This document shows positions 46,306-55,562 of a stretch of 64,000 nucleotides of DNA, one piece after another. A program made the position numbers and the translations under genes. How positions within the stretch are numbered: the first letter of the stretch is position 1; the number at the start of each line of letters is the position of its first letter. A model generated the notes under the pieces. That model ran no database searches, was not told the DNA's origin, and was given only the letters and a program-made list of their open reading frames with translations. Source of the DNA: Sinisalibacter aestuarii (GTDB lineage Bacteria > Pseudomonadota > Alphaproteobacteria > Rhodobacterales > Rhodobacteraceae); the NCBI RefSeq assembly GCF_027923545.1, contig NZ_BROH01000016.1, positions 46,810 through 110,809 of the forward strand, written 5' to 3'.

Positions 46306-47811
46306 ATGTACAAGCTGAACAAGGTCGACAAGAAATTCCCCGGCGTCCACGCGCTGAAGGCGGTAGATTTCACCATTGGCCGGGGCGAGATCGTGGGGCT
46401 GGTCGGCGAGAACGGTGCCGGCAAGTCTACCCTGATGAAAGTGATCTACGGTGCCTACCAGCCGGATGGCGGCACCATCACCATCGACGGCACCGCCGTG
46501 CGGTTCGCCAACCCGCGCCAGGCGATGGCGCATGGCATCGGCATGGTGTTCCAGGAGCAATCGCTGATCACCAACCTCACGGTGATGGAAAACATCTTTC
46601 TCGGCTTCGAGAAGCAATTCGTGAAATTCGGGGTGATCGACTGGAAGGCGATGGCCGAGGCGGCGCGGCGCCAGCTCGCCAAGGTCAAACTCGATATCGA
46701 CCCCGCGACGGTCACCTCCAACCTATCCTTCGCGCAGCGCCAGCTTGTCGAGCTTGCCAAGGTGCTCACGCTGGAAGAGCGGATCGACGGCGATCTGGTG
46801 ATCCTGCTCGATGAACCCACCAGCGTGCTTGCGCGCGAAGAGGTGGAGCTTTTGTTCAGGCTGGTGCGTGAACTGACCAGCCGGGCGTCGTTCATCTTCG
46901 TCAGTCACCGGATGGACGAGGTGCTGGAACTGTCGGACCGGATCTACGTGATGAAGGACGGCGCCGTTGTCGACGTGGTAACCCACGACGAGGCGAATAT
47001 CGACAAGATCCAGCACAAGATGGTCGGGCGCGACGTCGACAAGGAATATTACCGCGAGCAATTGCAGAAGCCCTATGATGCCGAACGGGTTCTCGTCGGG
47101 TTCGACAAGGTCTCGGTGCCCGGCAAATACAGCGACGTGAGCTTCGATCTTCACCCCGGCGAGGTGCTTTGCCTCGTCGGCACCGAAGGATCGGGCCGCG
47201 AATGCATCCTGCGCACGATCTTCGGGCTGGAAAAGCCGAGCGCCGGCACGGTCCGGATGAAGGGTGGCGTGCAGACGACCTTCAAGGCGCGCCGCGCGGT
47301 CGAAAATGGCGTTGGCTACGTGCCGCGCGAGCGCAAGGTCGAGGGCATCGTCGGCGGCATGAACGTTTACGAAAACATGACGCTCAGCCAGATGAAGAAC
47401 TACGCCTCCGGCGGCATCCTGCGGATCCGCGAGGAGAAAGAGCTGGCGCGCAAATGGGTCGACCGGCTCGCGATCAAGACACCCTCGGTGTTCAAGGATT
47501 GCGGCGGGCTCTCGGGCGGCAACCAGCAGAAGGTGGTGCTGGCCAAGTGGCGCTCGGGCGGGTCCGACATCATCCTGCTCGATCACCCGACCCGCGGCCT
47601 CGACATCGGCGCCAAGGAAGACGTCTACGACATGATCCGCGAGATGTGCGACGCGGGCGCCGGCATCATTCTCGTGGCGGACACGCTGGAAGAGGCGATT
47701 GGCCTCAGCCACACGATCCTCGTTCTCAAGGATGGCGAAGTGCAGAAAAGCTTCCGCGGCGAGCCGGGGAACAAGCCCTCGCTGTTCGACCTTGTCCACT
47801 ACATGACCTGA
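46306..47811 (+). CDS. Sugar ABC transporter ATP-binding protein (RbsA-like, two NBDs)
   Basis: 501 residues with two nucleotide-binding domains. NBD1 is canonical: Walker A GENGAGKST (about 32-40), signature LSFAQRQ, Walker B ILLDEPTS. NBD2 has a degenerate Walker A (GTEGSGREC), an intact signature LSGGNQQ, and a Walker B reading LLDHPTRGLD, so the catalytic Glu is His427 (codon 47584-47586). One-site hydrolysis is typical in this family, but loss of the Glu itself is notable. It sits between the two permease genes. Confidence 0.92.
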   Translation: MYKLNKVDKKFPGVHALKAVDFTIGRGEIVGLVGENGAGKSTLMKVIYGAYQPDGGTITIDGTAVRFANPRQAMAHGIGMVFQEQSLITNLTVMENIFLGFEKQFVKFGVIDWKAMAEAARRQLAKVKLDIDPATVTSNLSFAQRQLVELAKVLTLEERIDGDLVILLDEPTSVLAREEVELLFRLVRELTSRASFIFVSHRMDEVLELSDRIYVMKDGAVVDVVTHDEANIDKIQHKMVGRDVDKEYYREQLQKPYDAERVLVGFDKVSVPGKYSDVSFDLHPGEVLCLVGTEGSGRECILRTIFGLEKPSAGTVRMKGGVQTTFKARRAVENGVGYVPRERKVEGIVGGMNVYENMTLSQMKNYASGGILRIREEKELARKWVDRLAIKTPSVFKDCGGLSGGNQQKVVLAKWRSGGSDIILLDHPTRGLDIGAKEDVYDMIREMCDAGAGIILVADTLEEAIGLSHTILVLKDGEVQKSFRGEPGNKPSLFDLVHYMT

Positions 47812-47820
47812 GGCAGAGAC

Positions 47821-48762
47821 ATGAGCCTAGACCGCATCAAACCGCATCTGCCCTGGATCACGCTCCTTGTGCTCGTGGCCATTGTCGGGGGTGCCGACAG
47901 CAACTTTCTCAAGCCCCATAACCTGATTTCGATGGTGGCGGACATCATGCCGCTCTTCATCATGGCGCTGGGCATGACCTTTGCGATCTATATCGGCGGG
48001 ATCGACCTTTCGGCGCAATCCGTCGCCAATATGACCACGGTTATCGCGACGGTGGCGCTGCCGACGCTCGGGATTTCCGCCGCAGTCGTCTGCGTCGTTG
48101 CCGGGCTGGCCTTCGGCATGGTGTCGGGGTTCATCACCACGCGGCTGTTGGTGCCGTCCTTCGTTTCGACGCTGGCGGTGGGCGGCGTGGCCTATTCGCT
48201 GGCGCAATACCTCTCCGGCCAGCGTGCGCTCTATATGGATGCGACGCTGCGCGACGGCTCGTTCGGCTGGATGGTGGGCAAGAGCTTCGGGATCCCGCAT
48301 GAGATTTTCGTCGGCGGCGTCCTGTTGCTGGCGATGCTGTTCCTGCAGACCCGCACAACCTTCGGCCGGGCGCTGAAGGCGGTGGGCGCGGGCGAGCTTG
48401 CCGCCGTCGCCTCGGGCCTCAACGTGACGCGGATCAAGGTCATGGCCTTCGCCCTGTCGGGGATGCTGGCCGCCATTGCCGGGCTGTTGTTCTCGGTCAA
48501 GCTGTCCGGCGGTTCGCCGACGCTCGCCAACGGCTTTCTGCTGCCCGCAATCGTCGCGGTGCTGGTAGGTGGCACGCCTCTGACCGGCGGTGTTGGCGGC
48601 GTCGTCAACACGCTGATCGGCACGCTCATCGTCGCGGTCATCCGCTCGTCGATGCTGTATTTCGAGATCGACGCGACGATGCAGCAGATGGTGTTCGGCA
48701 TCATCCTGATCGCGGCCATCGCGATGACCATCGATCGGTCGAAACTGAGGATCGTGAAATAG
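47821..48762 (+). CDS. Sugar ABC transporter permease (RbsC-like), second
   Basis: 313 residues, multi-helix membrane protein of the same family as the permease at 45331, with LGMTFAIYIGGIDLSAQSVA as the equivalent of the G-x-IDLS motif. It starts ten bases after the ATPase gene (AGGCAGAG before the ATG) and completes the importer. Two different permeases instead of a homodimer is the less common layout for ribose-type systems. Confidence 0.9.
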   Translation: MSLDRIKPHLPWITLLVLVAIVGGADSNFLKPHNLISMVADIMPLFIMALGMTFAIYIGGIDLSAQSVANMTTVIATVALPTLGISAAVVCVVAGLAFGMVSGFITTRLLVPSFVSTLAVGGVAYSLAQYLSGQRALYMDATLRDGSFGWMVGKSFGIPHEIFVGGVLLLAMLFLQTRTTFGRALKAVGAGELAAVASGLNVTRIKVMAFALSGMLAAIAGLLFSVKLSGGSPTLANGFLLPAIVAVLVGGTPLTGGVGGVVNTLIGTLIVAVIRSSMLYFEIDATMQQMVFGIILIAAIAMTIDRSKLRIVK

Positions 48763-48772
48763 GATCGCGTCA

Positions 48773-49807
48773 ATGGCCAATATGATGAAAGCGGCGGTCC
48801 TCGTCGAGCCGGGCCGGTTTGAGATCGAAGAGCGCCCGGTGCCCGAACCTGGCCGGGGCGAGGTGCTCATCCGGATCTCGCGGGTCGGAATCTGCGGCAC
48901 CGATATCCACATCTTCAGGGGCCACTACGCTGCCGGGAACCTGCCGATGGTGCCGGGCCACGAATTTACCGGAACCATCGCCGCGCTCGGGCCGGATGTG
49001 AGCGGCCTCGATCTCGGCGCCAGCGTGGTGGTCGACATGAATATCGGCTGCGGAACCTGCTACTGGTGCCGGCGCAACGAGGTTCTGAACTGCCCCGATA
49101 TGCAACAGATGGGGATCACGATGGACGGGGCCTTCGCCGAATACATGGCGGTGCCCGCCCGCCTTGTCATCCCCGCGCCCGCCGATGTGCCGGGCGAGGT
49201 GCTGGCCCTGACCGAGCCGCTGGCCTGTGTGGTGCGCGCGGCGCGCAAGGCGCGGATCACCTTTGGTCAGTCGGTCGTGGTGCTCGGGGCCGGGCCGATC
49301 GGCAATCTGCATGTACAGCTTCTGCGCACCATCGGGGCGGCTCCGATTATCGTCTTCGACATATCCCGCGACCGGGTCGATATGGCGCTGGAGGCGGGCG
49401 CGGATTATGGCGCCACCGGGATGGAGGAGCTTGGCGGGATCGTGCACCGGGCGACGGGCGGGCGCGGCGCCGATGTGGTGATCGAAAGCGTTGGTCTGCC
49501 TGCGCTCTACGAGGCGGCGGCGGGGCTGATGCGCAAGGGCGGGCATCTCGCCGCCTTTGGCCTCACCGGGCCCGATGCGACCCTTCCCGTCAATATCCTC
49601 GATACAATCCTGCAGGAAAACTCGATCAAAGGGTCGGTCGCGGGGATGGGCGAGGATATGCATGACGCGCTGACGCTGCTTGTGCATGGCCGCATCCGCA
49701 CCGAGCGTTTTACCGGCGCGGCCTACGGTCTGACTGATATCCAGGCCGCGTTCGACACCCTGCCCAACCGCCCGCGCGACCTCAAGACGCAGATCGTCAT
49801 CGGTTGA
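48773..49807 (+). CDS. Zinc-dependent alcohol dehydrogenase (MDR superfamily, sorbitol-DH-like)
   Basis: 344 residues. Catalytic zinc ligands Cys41 (GICGTD) and His63-Glu64 (PGHEFTG); structural zinc Cys93, Cys96, Cys99 and Cys107 (CGTCYWC...C); NAD(P) motif VVLGAGPIG (about 167-175). It oxidises a secondary or polyol hydroxyl to a ketone or aldehyde. It follows the second permease by ten bases, so it is the first enzyme acting on the imported compound. A TTGACA hexamer over its stop codon (49804-49809) is the probable -35 of the next unit. Confidence 0.92.
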   Translation: MANMMKAAVLVEPGRFEIEERPVPEPGRGEVLIRISRVGICGTDIHIFRGHYAAGNLPMVPGHEFTGTIAALGPDVSGLDLGASVVVDMNIGCGTCYWCRRNEVLNCPDMQQMGITMDGAFAEYMAVPARLVIPAPADVPGEVLALTEPLACVVRAARKARITFGQSVVVLGAGPIGNLHVQLLRTIGAAPIIVFDISRDRVDMALEAGADYGATGMEELGGIVHRATGGRGADVVIESVGLPALYEAAAGLMRKGGHLAAFGLTGPDATLPVNILDTILQENSIKGSVAGMGEDMHDALTLLVHGRIRTERFTGAAYGLTDIQAAFDTLPNRPRDLKTQIVIG

Positions 49808-49838
49808 CATCGCAGCGGATATGTAACCAAATAGTTAC
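49804..49838 (+). promoter_or_regulatory. Promoter and TetR operator of the aldehyde dehydrogenase operon
   Basis: Perfect -35 TTGACA (49804-49809) overlapping the adh stop codon, with the operator GTAACC-AAAT-AGTTAC (49823-49838), a near-perfect 16-bp palindrome, over the position of the -10. The aldehyde dehydrogenase ATG is 34 bases further. Confidence 0.7.
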
Positions 49839-49872
49839 CAATGCCCCGGCGGGGCCAGCACCGGAGTAGGAT

Positions 49873-51375
49873 ATGGATCAGATCAGCACCAGACTTTCGC
49901 CCCCGGAGGCGCCCCGCGAATTTGGATTTTTCATGAATGGCGCCTGGGTGCCCGCGGGGGATCGGGAGCTGTTCGACCGCCAGTCGCCGGCACATGGCGT
50001 GCCGGTGACGCGGGTGCCGAAATGCACGGTTGAGGATCTCGACGCTGCCGTCGATGCGGCGCGGCGCGCCTTCGACGACCGCCGCTGGTCGGGGCTGAAC
50101 GGGCAGGCGCGCGCGGCTGTGCTTCTGCGCACCGGCGCGCTGATCCGCGAGCGCGCCGACGAGATCGCCTATTTCGAAACACTCGAAAACGGCAAGCCGA
50201 TCAGCCAGGCCCGCGCCGAGGTGCTGGGCTGCGCCGACATGTTCGAATATGCGAGCGGCCTTGCGCGCAGCCTGCATGGCGACAGTTTCAACAATCTCGG
50301 CGACGGGCTTTTCGGGCTCGTCACCCGTGAGCCGGTGGGCGTTGTCGGGTTGATCACGCCGTGGAACTTTCCCTTCCTGATCCTGTGCGAGCGGGTGCCC
50401 TATATCCTCGCCTCGGGCTGCACCATCGTGGCCAAGCCCTCGGAAGTGACCAGCGCCACCACGCTGATCCTTGCCGAAATCCTCAGCGATGCGGGGCTGC
50501 CGGACGGTTGCATGAATGTGGTGACCGGCGCGGGCAGCTCCATCGGTCAGGCGCTGATCGAGCATCCACGGGTCGATATGCTCTCCTTCACCGGCTCCAC
50601 GGCGGTGGGGCGCCGGGTGGTCGAGGCGGCGGGGAAATCGAATTTCAAGAAGCTCGGGCTGGAGCTGGGCGGCAAGAACCCCCAGATCGTCTTCGCCGAT
50701 GCCGACCTTGAAGATGCGGCCGACGGCGTGGCCTTCGGCATCGGGTTCAACACCGGCCAATGCTGCGTGTCGGGGTCGCGGCTGATTGTCGAGCGGTCGG
50801 TTGCCGATGACTTCGCCCGGATGGTGCAGGCCAAGTTCGACAAGGTACGGGTGGGCGATCCGCTCGACGAGGCGACGCAGATCGGCGCGATCACCACCGA
50901 GGCGCAGAACGCGACGATCATGTCCTATATCGAGCGGGGGCAGGCCGAAGGCGCGCGGCTGATTTGCGGCGGCGCGCAGCTCGATATGGGGCGCGGCCAG
51001 TTCATCGTGCCGACCCTGTTCGGCGACGTGACCCGCGACATGTCGATCGCGCGGGAGGAGATCTTCGGACCCGTGCTTACCATCATGCCCTTCGACACGA
51101 TCGAGGAGGCCATTGAGATCGCCAACGACACCGATTACGGCCTCGCCGCCAGCGTCTGGACCAAGAATATCGACAAGGCGCTGACGGTCACGCGGCAGGT
51201 GCAGGCGGGCCGGTTCTGGGTCAATACCACGCTTGCGGGCGGGCCGGAGCTTCCGCTCGGCGGATTCAGGCAATCCGGCTGGGGGCGCGAAGCCGGGATC
51301 TATGGCGTGGAGGAATACACCCAGGTGAAATCGGTGCACATTGAGATCGGCAAGCGTGACCACTGGGTGAAGTGA
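49873..51375 (+). CDS. NAD(P)-dependent aldehyde dehydrogenase
   Basis: 500 residues, ALDH superfamily, betaine-aldehyde/succinate-semialdehyde-like. Oxidises an aldehyde to the acid. Asn165 (TPWNFP), the general base Glu264 (LELGGKNP) and the catalytic Cys298 (GQCC) are present. The stop overlaps the ATG of the GMC gene by one base (TGATG). Together with the GMC oxidoreductase it makes an alcohol-to-acid module. Confidence 0.93.
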   Translation: MDQISTRLSPPEAPREFGFFMNGAWVPAGDRELFDRQSPAHGVPVTRVPKCTVEDLDAAVDAARRAFDDRRWSGLNGQARAAVLLRTGALIRERADEIAYFETLENGKPISQARAEVLGCADMFEYASGLARSLHGDSFNNLGDGLFGLVTREPVGVVGLITPWNFPFLILCERVPYILASGCTIVAKPSEVTSATTLILAEILSDAGLPDGCMNVVTGAGSSIGQALIEHPRVDMLSFTGSTAVGRRVVEAAGKSNFKKLGLELGGKNPQIVFADADLEDAADGVAFGIGFNTGQCCVSGSRLIVERSVADDFARMVQAKFDKVRVGDPLDEATQIGAITTEAQNATIMSYIERGQAEGARLICGGAQLDMGRGQFIVPTLFGDVTRDMSIAREEIFGPVLTIMPFDTIEEAIEIANDTDYGLAASVWTKNIDKALTVTRQVQAGRFWVNTTLAGGPELPLGGFRQSGWGREAGIYGVEEYTQVKSVHIEIGKRDHWVK

Positions 51376-52976
51376 TGGCAGATCAGGGCTACGACTACGT
51401 TATCGTCGGCGGCGGCTCGTCCGGCTGCGTGCTGGCCAACCGCCTGACCGAAGACAGCGCCGTGAAGGTGCTGCTTCTTGAGGCCGGGGGCAAGGACAGC
51501 CACCCCTATATCCACATGCCGGTGGGGTTCTCGAAACTCACCGCCGGGCCGCGCACCTGGGGCTTCAACACGGTGCCGCAGAAACATGCCAACAACCGCG
51601 AAATTCCCTATGCGCAGGGGCGGGTGCTGGGGGGCGGCAGCTCGATCAACGCCGAGGTGTTCACCCGTGGCCATCCCAGCGATTACGACCGCTGGGCAAA
51701 CGAGGAGGGCGCCGAGGGCTGGGCCTTCAGGGATATTCAGAAATATTTCATCCGCTCCGAGGGCAACACCATTCTGGCGGGCGACTGGCACGGCACCGAG
51801 GGCCCGCTGGGCGTATCCAACCTGCAAAATCCGCAGCGGATGACGCGCGCCTTCATCCGCGCCTGCCAGGAGTTGGGCATTCCCTACAATCCCGATTTCA
51901 ACGGCCCGGTCCAGAAGGGCTGCGGCGCCTATCAGGTGAATGTGGTGAACGGGCGGCGCTGCTCGGCCGCCGTGGGCTATCTGCGGCCGGCGATGACGCG
52001 CCCCAACCTGACGGTGCAGACCGGGGCATTGGTCAGGCGGATCGTGTTCGAGGGCAGCCGTGCGGTTGGTGTGGAATATTCGACGGGCGCAAGCGCCACG
52101 ATCGCGCGCGCCTCGAACGAGGTTCTGATTACCTCCGGGGCGATCGGCTCGCCGAAGCTGATGATGCTCTCCGGCATCGGCCCCGCCGCGCATCTGCGCG
52201 CGCTGGGCATCGAGGTGGTGCATGATCTGCCGGGGGTGGGCGAAAATCTGACTGACCATTTCGGCATCGACATCGTGGCCGAGCTGACCGGGCATCAGAG
52301 CCTCGACAAGTATCAGAAAGTCCACTGGATGATGTGGGCCGGGCTGCAATACGCTCTGTTCCGCACCGGGCCGGTGACCTCGAACGTGGTCGAGGGCGGT
52401 GTGTTCTGGGATCGCAACCCCGACAACCCGGTGCCCGATCTGCAGTTCCATTTCCTCGCCGGGGCGGGGGCGGAAGAAGGGGTGCCGAGCGTGTCGCCCG
52501 GATCGTCCGGGATCACGCTGAACTCCTACACGCTGCGGCCGAAGGCGCGTGGCACCGTTCGGCTGCGCTCGGCCAATCCGGCGGATGCGCCGCTGGTCGA
52601 TCCCAACTTCCTCGGCCATCCCGACGATCTGAAGACCTCGGCCGAAGGAGTGCGCCTGTCGGTCGAGATGTTCCGCCAGAACAGCCTTCAGAAATATATC
52701 CGCGCGATCCGCTTCCCCGACGAGCGGGTGAAAACGCAGGCGGATTTCGAGGCATACGCCCGCCAATACGGGCGCACCTCCTATCACCCGACCTGCACCT
52801 GCAAGATGGGGGTGGACGAAATGGCGGTGGTCGATCCGCAGTTGCGGGTGCATGGCATCGAGGGGCTGCGCATTTGCGACAGTTCGGTCATGCCGAGCCT
52901 CGTGGGGTCGAACACCAATGCGCCGACGATCATGATCGGCGAAAAGGCCGCCGATATGATCCGCGGCAACCGCTAG
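51375..52976 (+). CDS. GMC family FAD oxidoreductase (choline dehydrogenase-like)
   Basis: 533 residues. The FAD motif VIVGGGSSGCVLANRL is at about 10-25, and the first GMC signature GRVLGGGSSIN at about 79-89. The active-site His471 (TSYHPTCTCKMG) and second catalytic residue Asn515 (SNTNAPT) fit alcohol dehydrogenases of the choline and polyethylene-glycol type. No signal peptide is visible. It oxidises a primary alcohol to the aldehyde which the adjacent ALDH would consume (inference). A strong terminator follows at 52999. Confidence 0.92.
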   Translation: MADQGYDYVIVGGGSSGCVLANRLTEDSAVKVLLLEAGGKDSHPYIHMPVGFSKLTAGPRTWGFNTVPQKHANNREIPYAQGRVLGGGSSINAEVFTRGHPSDYDRWANEEGAEGWAFRDIQKYFIRSEGNTILAGDWHGTEGPLGVSNLQNPQRMTRAFIRACQELGIPYNPDFNGPVQKGCGAYQVNVVNGRRCSAAVGYLRPAMTRPNLTVQTGALVRRIVFEGSRAVGVEYSTGASATIARASNEVLITSGAIGSPKLMMLSGIGPAAHLRALGIEVVHDLPGVGENLTDHFGIDIVAELTGHQSLDKYQKVHWMMWAGLQYALFRTGPVTSNVVEGGVFWDRNPDNPVPDLQFHFLAGAGAEEGVPSVSPGSSGITLNSYTLRPKARGTVRLRSANPADAPLVDPNFLGHPDDLKTSAEGVRLSVEMFRQNSLQKYIRAIRFPDERVKTQADFEAYARQYGRTSYHPTCTCKMGVDEMAVVDPQLRVHGIEGLRICDSSVMPSLVGSNTNAPTIMIGEKAADMIRGNR

Positions 52977-52998
52977 CAGGATATCCTCCAGACTGGCC

Positions 52999-53029
52999 GG
53001 GGCGGCTTCGTGCCGCCCCTTTCTTTTTT
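52999..53029 (+). terminator. Rho-independent terminator after the GMC gene
   Basis: Perfect 8-bp stem GGGGCGGC / GCCGCCCC (52999-53006 and 53012-53019) with a five-base loop TTCGT and a TTTCTTTTTT run (53020-53029). The T run touches the stop codon of the convergent aldo-keto reductase gene. Confidence 0.9.
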
Positions 53030-53847
53030 CAGTCGAAATCCGGTGCGTAGGGCACGAGATCCTTGCCGACGATACGGTAATTGTTGGCTGTCATCTCGTC
53101 GATCCGGGCCATGTCCACTGAGCTCAGGGTAAAGTCCATCACATCGAAATTGGCCGCGATATTCTCGCGCCTGGTCGACATTGTGTTGATGCTCACGCCT
53201 TTCTGAAGGATCCAGCGCAGCACCACCTGTCCCGCGGTCTTGCCGTACTCGGCCCCGATCTCGGCGAAGATCGGAAATTTGAACACCTCGCCGCGCGCAA
53301 CCGAGCTGTAGGACGCGAGCGGGATGCCGGTTTCATAGGCCGCGGCGAGCAGCTTGTCCTGGTTGAGCAGGGGGTGGAATTCGACCTGGTTGGTCACCAG
53401 TGGCGCATCGACGATTGCGCGTGCGTCACGCATCATCTGCGCGGTGTAGTTCGACACGCCGATATGCCTGGCCAGTCCCTTCTCGCGGGCCTGCTGCAAA
53501 AGCTTCAGAGATTGCGCGATGTCGCCACCCGGTGTCGGCCAGTGCAGCAGCAGAACGTCGACATAGTCGAGCTGCAAATCCCTCAGGCTCTGCTCGACCG
53601 ACGGGAGAAAGGCCGCTTCGCCGAAATTGGCGATATCCACCTTGGTGGTCACGCACAACTCGTCCCGCGCGATGCCGGTTGCTTTCAGCGCCGCGCCGGT
53701 CTCGGCCTCGTTGCCATACATCTGTGCCGTGTCATAGGCGCGGTAGCCGATTTCGGCGGCGGTGAGAATCGCCTCGTGCAGAACCGACCCCGTGAGGGGA
53801 AAGGTTCCGAAGCTGCGCTGATAGGTCTTTTGGAAATAGATGCTCAT
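53029..53847 (-). CDS. Aldo-keto reductase, DkgA/2,5-diketo-gluconate reductase type
   Basis: 272 residues, (beta/alpha)8 barrel. Catalytic tetrad: Asp in YDTAQMYGNE (about 39), Tyr44 in the same segment, Lys in TTKVDIANF (about 69), His in LLLHWPTP (about 102). The ISVSNYTAQM-like region HIGVSNYTAQM is the usual one. NADPH-dependent reduction of a carbonyl or the reverse oxidation. Alone on its transcript, divergent from the CoA-transferase operon, with its own copy of the TetR operator 27 bases upstream of the start. Confidence 0.9.
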   Translation of the reverse strand: MSIYFQKTYQRSFGTFPLTGSVLHEAILTAAEIGYRAYDTAQMYGNEAETGAALKATGIARDELCVTTKVDIANFGEAAFLPSVEQSLRDLQLDYVDVLLLHWPTPGGDIAQSLKLLQQAREKGLARHIGVSNYTAQMMRDARAIVDAPLVTNQVEFHPLLNQDKLLAAAYETGIPLASYSSVARGEVFKFPIFAEIGAEYGKTAGQVVLRWILQKGVSINTMSTRRENIAANFDVMDFTLSSVDMARIDEMTANNYRIVGKDLVPYAPDFD

Positions 53848-53873
53848 ATGTGTCCCTCCGTGCTGATTATTTT

Positions 53874-53889
53874 GTAACCAATAGGTTAC
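53874..53889. promoter_or_regulatory. TetR operator before the aldo-keto reductase
   Basis: GTAACC-AATA-GGTTAC, a perfect palindrome in its half-sites, 27-42 bases upstream of the minus-strand aldo-keto reductase start. Confidence 0.75.
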
Positions 53890-53940
53890 TTTAAGGGAAG
53901 AGAAAACAAACTCCCTTGAACATTGTCAGGGTTCCCGGCA

Positions 53941-53966
53941 TATACTACAAATAACCAGTTAGTTAC
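53941..53966 (+). promoter_or_regulatory. -10 region and TetR operator of the CoA-transferase operon
   Basis: TATACT (53941-53946) is a good -10, with TTGAAC 19 bases further upstream (53916-53921) as an over-spaced -35. The operator ATAACC-AGTT-AGTTAC (53951-53966) covers the start of transcription. The CoA-transferase ATG follows at 53982 with GGGAGG in front. Confidence 0.65.
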
Positions 53967-53981
53967 TAATCGGGAGGTGTC

Positions 53982-55562
53982 ATGTCGAAGGTGCGAACAG
54001 CCTCGGAAGCCGTCCGGGCGATCAGGGACGGCGATATCGTTGCGGTGAATTCTTCCAGCGGCCTGTGCTGCCCCGATGCCGTGCTCGCGGCGCTTGGCGC
54101 GCGGTTCGAGCAGGAGCGTGCGCCGCGCAATATCACCACGATCCACCCGATCGCGGCGGGTGACATGTTTGGCACGCTGGGCGTGGATCACATCGCCAAG
54201 CCCGGCCTTCTGGCGCGCATCATCGGTGGGTCTTATCCGTCCGGGCCCACCAATGCCGAGCCGCCCCTGATCTGGCAAATGGTCACCGCCAACCAGCTCA
54301 AAGCCTATAATGTGCCGTCCGGTATTGTCTTCGACATGCTGCGCGAGGCCGCGTCGAAGCGGCCGGGGGTGCTGACGAAGGTTGGTATGCAAACCTTTGT
54401 CGATCCCGATCTTGACGGCTGCGCCATGAACGACGCGGCGCGGGCCGAGCCGATCGTGCGCAAGCTCGATTTCGAGGGTGAGGAATGGCTGTATTTCAAG
54501 GCGCTGGCCCCCAATGTCGCGATCATTCGCGGCACCACGGCGGATGAGCGCGGCAATCTCAGCTTCGAGCATGAGGGCGCCTATCTCGGCGCGATGGAGA
54601 TGGCGCTTGCCGCGCGCAACAATGGCGGGATCGTCATCGCCCAGGCCAAGCGCGTGGGCCAGAACGGGTCGATCCGTCCGCATGACGTGCGCGTGCCCGG
54701 CATCCTCGTCGATATCGTGGTTGAGGCGCCTGACCAGCTGCAGACGACCCAGACCGAATATGACCCCGCGATCTCGGGCGAGCTGATCCGGCCCATATCG
54801 AGCTTTTCGATCCCCGAATTCGGCGTCGGCAAGGTGATCGCCCGCCGGGTGGCGCAGGAATTGCGCGATGGCTGGGCGGTCAATATCGGCTTCGGCATCT
54901 CGGCCAATGTGCCGCGCATATTGGTCGAGGAAGGGCTGCACGGAGCGGTGACATGGATGATCGAGCAAGGCGCGGTCGGCGGCGTGCCGCTGCTCGGGTT
55001 CCAGTTCGGCTGTTCGGCCAATGCCGAAGCCTTTGTCGCCTCGCCGCACCAGTTTTGCTACTTCCAGGCCGGCGCCTTCGATGCCTCGTTGCTGTCCTTC
55101 CTCGAAATCGGCAAAGACGGGTCGGTCAACGTCTCGCGCCTGGCCTCGGTGCCGCACCGCACCGCCGGGGCGGGGGGCTTTGTCGATATCACCACCCGGG
55201 CCCGCAAGATCGTATTTTCCGGCAATTTCAATGCGGGTGCGAAGATGCATGTCGAGGATGGGCGGATGGTGATCGAGCGTGAAGGAAAGGTGGCGAAGTT
55301 CGTCGATGAGGTCGATCACGTGTCTTTCTCGGGCACCCGCGCCACCGCGCAGGGGCAAGACGTGTCATACGTCACCGAACGCTGCGTGGTGCGCCTGATC
55401 GGTGGCCGGCTGGTGGTGACCGAGATCGCCCCGGGGCTGGATATTCGCCGCGACGTGCTCGACCAGGCGGCGACAGAGCTGGCCGTGGCCGACGATCTGC
55501 GGCTGATGGACGAGCGGCTGTTTCGCCCAGAACCGATGCAGCTCCGGCTTGCCGAAAGATGA
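53982..55562 (+). CDS. Family I CoA-transferase (fused, acetate/propionate CoA-transferase type)
   Basis: 526 residues, alpha and beta parts in one chain as in YdiF/Pct. The beta-type glycine motif NIGFGISANVP (about 301-311) and the catalytic Glu328 in IEQGAVGG, which forms the glutamyl-CoA thioester, are present. Moves CoA from an acyl-CoA to a carboxylate and so activates the acid made by the ALDH without ATP (inference). The ATG is covered by a good ribosome-binding site, and the stop overlaps the crotonase gene by ATGA. First gene of a four-gene operon. Confidence 0.92.
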   Translation: MSKVRTASEAVRAIRDGDIVAVNSSSGLCCPDAVLAALGARFEQERAPRNITTIHPIAAGDMFGTLGVDHIAKPGLLARIIGGSYPSGPTNAEPPLIWQMVTANQLKAYNVPSGIVFDMLREAASKRPGVLTKVGMQTFVDPDLDGCAMNDAARAEPIVRKLDFEGEEWLYFKALAPNVAIIRGTTADERGNLSFEHEGAYLGAMEMALAARNNGGIVIAQAKRVGQNGSIRPHDVRVPGILVDIVVEAPDQLQTTQTEYDPAISGELIRPISSFSIPEFGVGKVIARRVAQELRDGWAVNIGFGISANVPRILVEEGLHGAVTWMIEQGAVGGVPLLGFQFGCSANAEAFVASPHQFCYFQAGAFDASLLSFLEIGKDGSVNVSRLASVPHRTAGAGGFVDITTRARKIVFSGNFNAGAKMHVEDGRMVIEREGKVAKFVDEVDHVSFSGTRATAQGQDVSYVTERCVVRLIGGRLVVTEIAPGLDIRRDVLDQAATELAVADDLRLMDERLFRPEPMQLRLAER

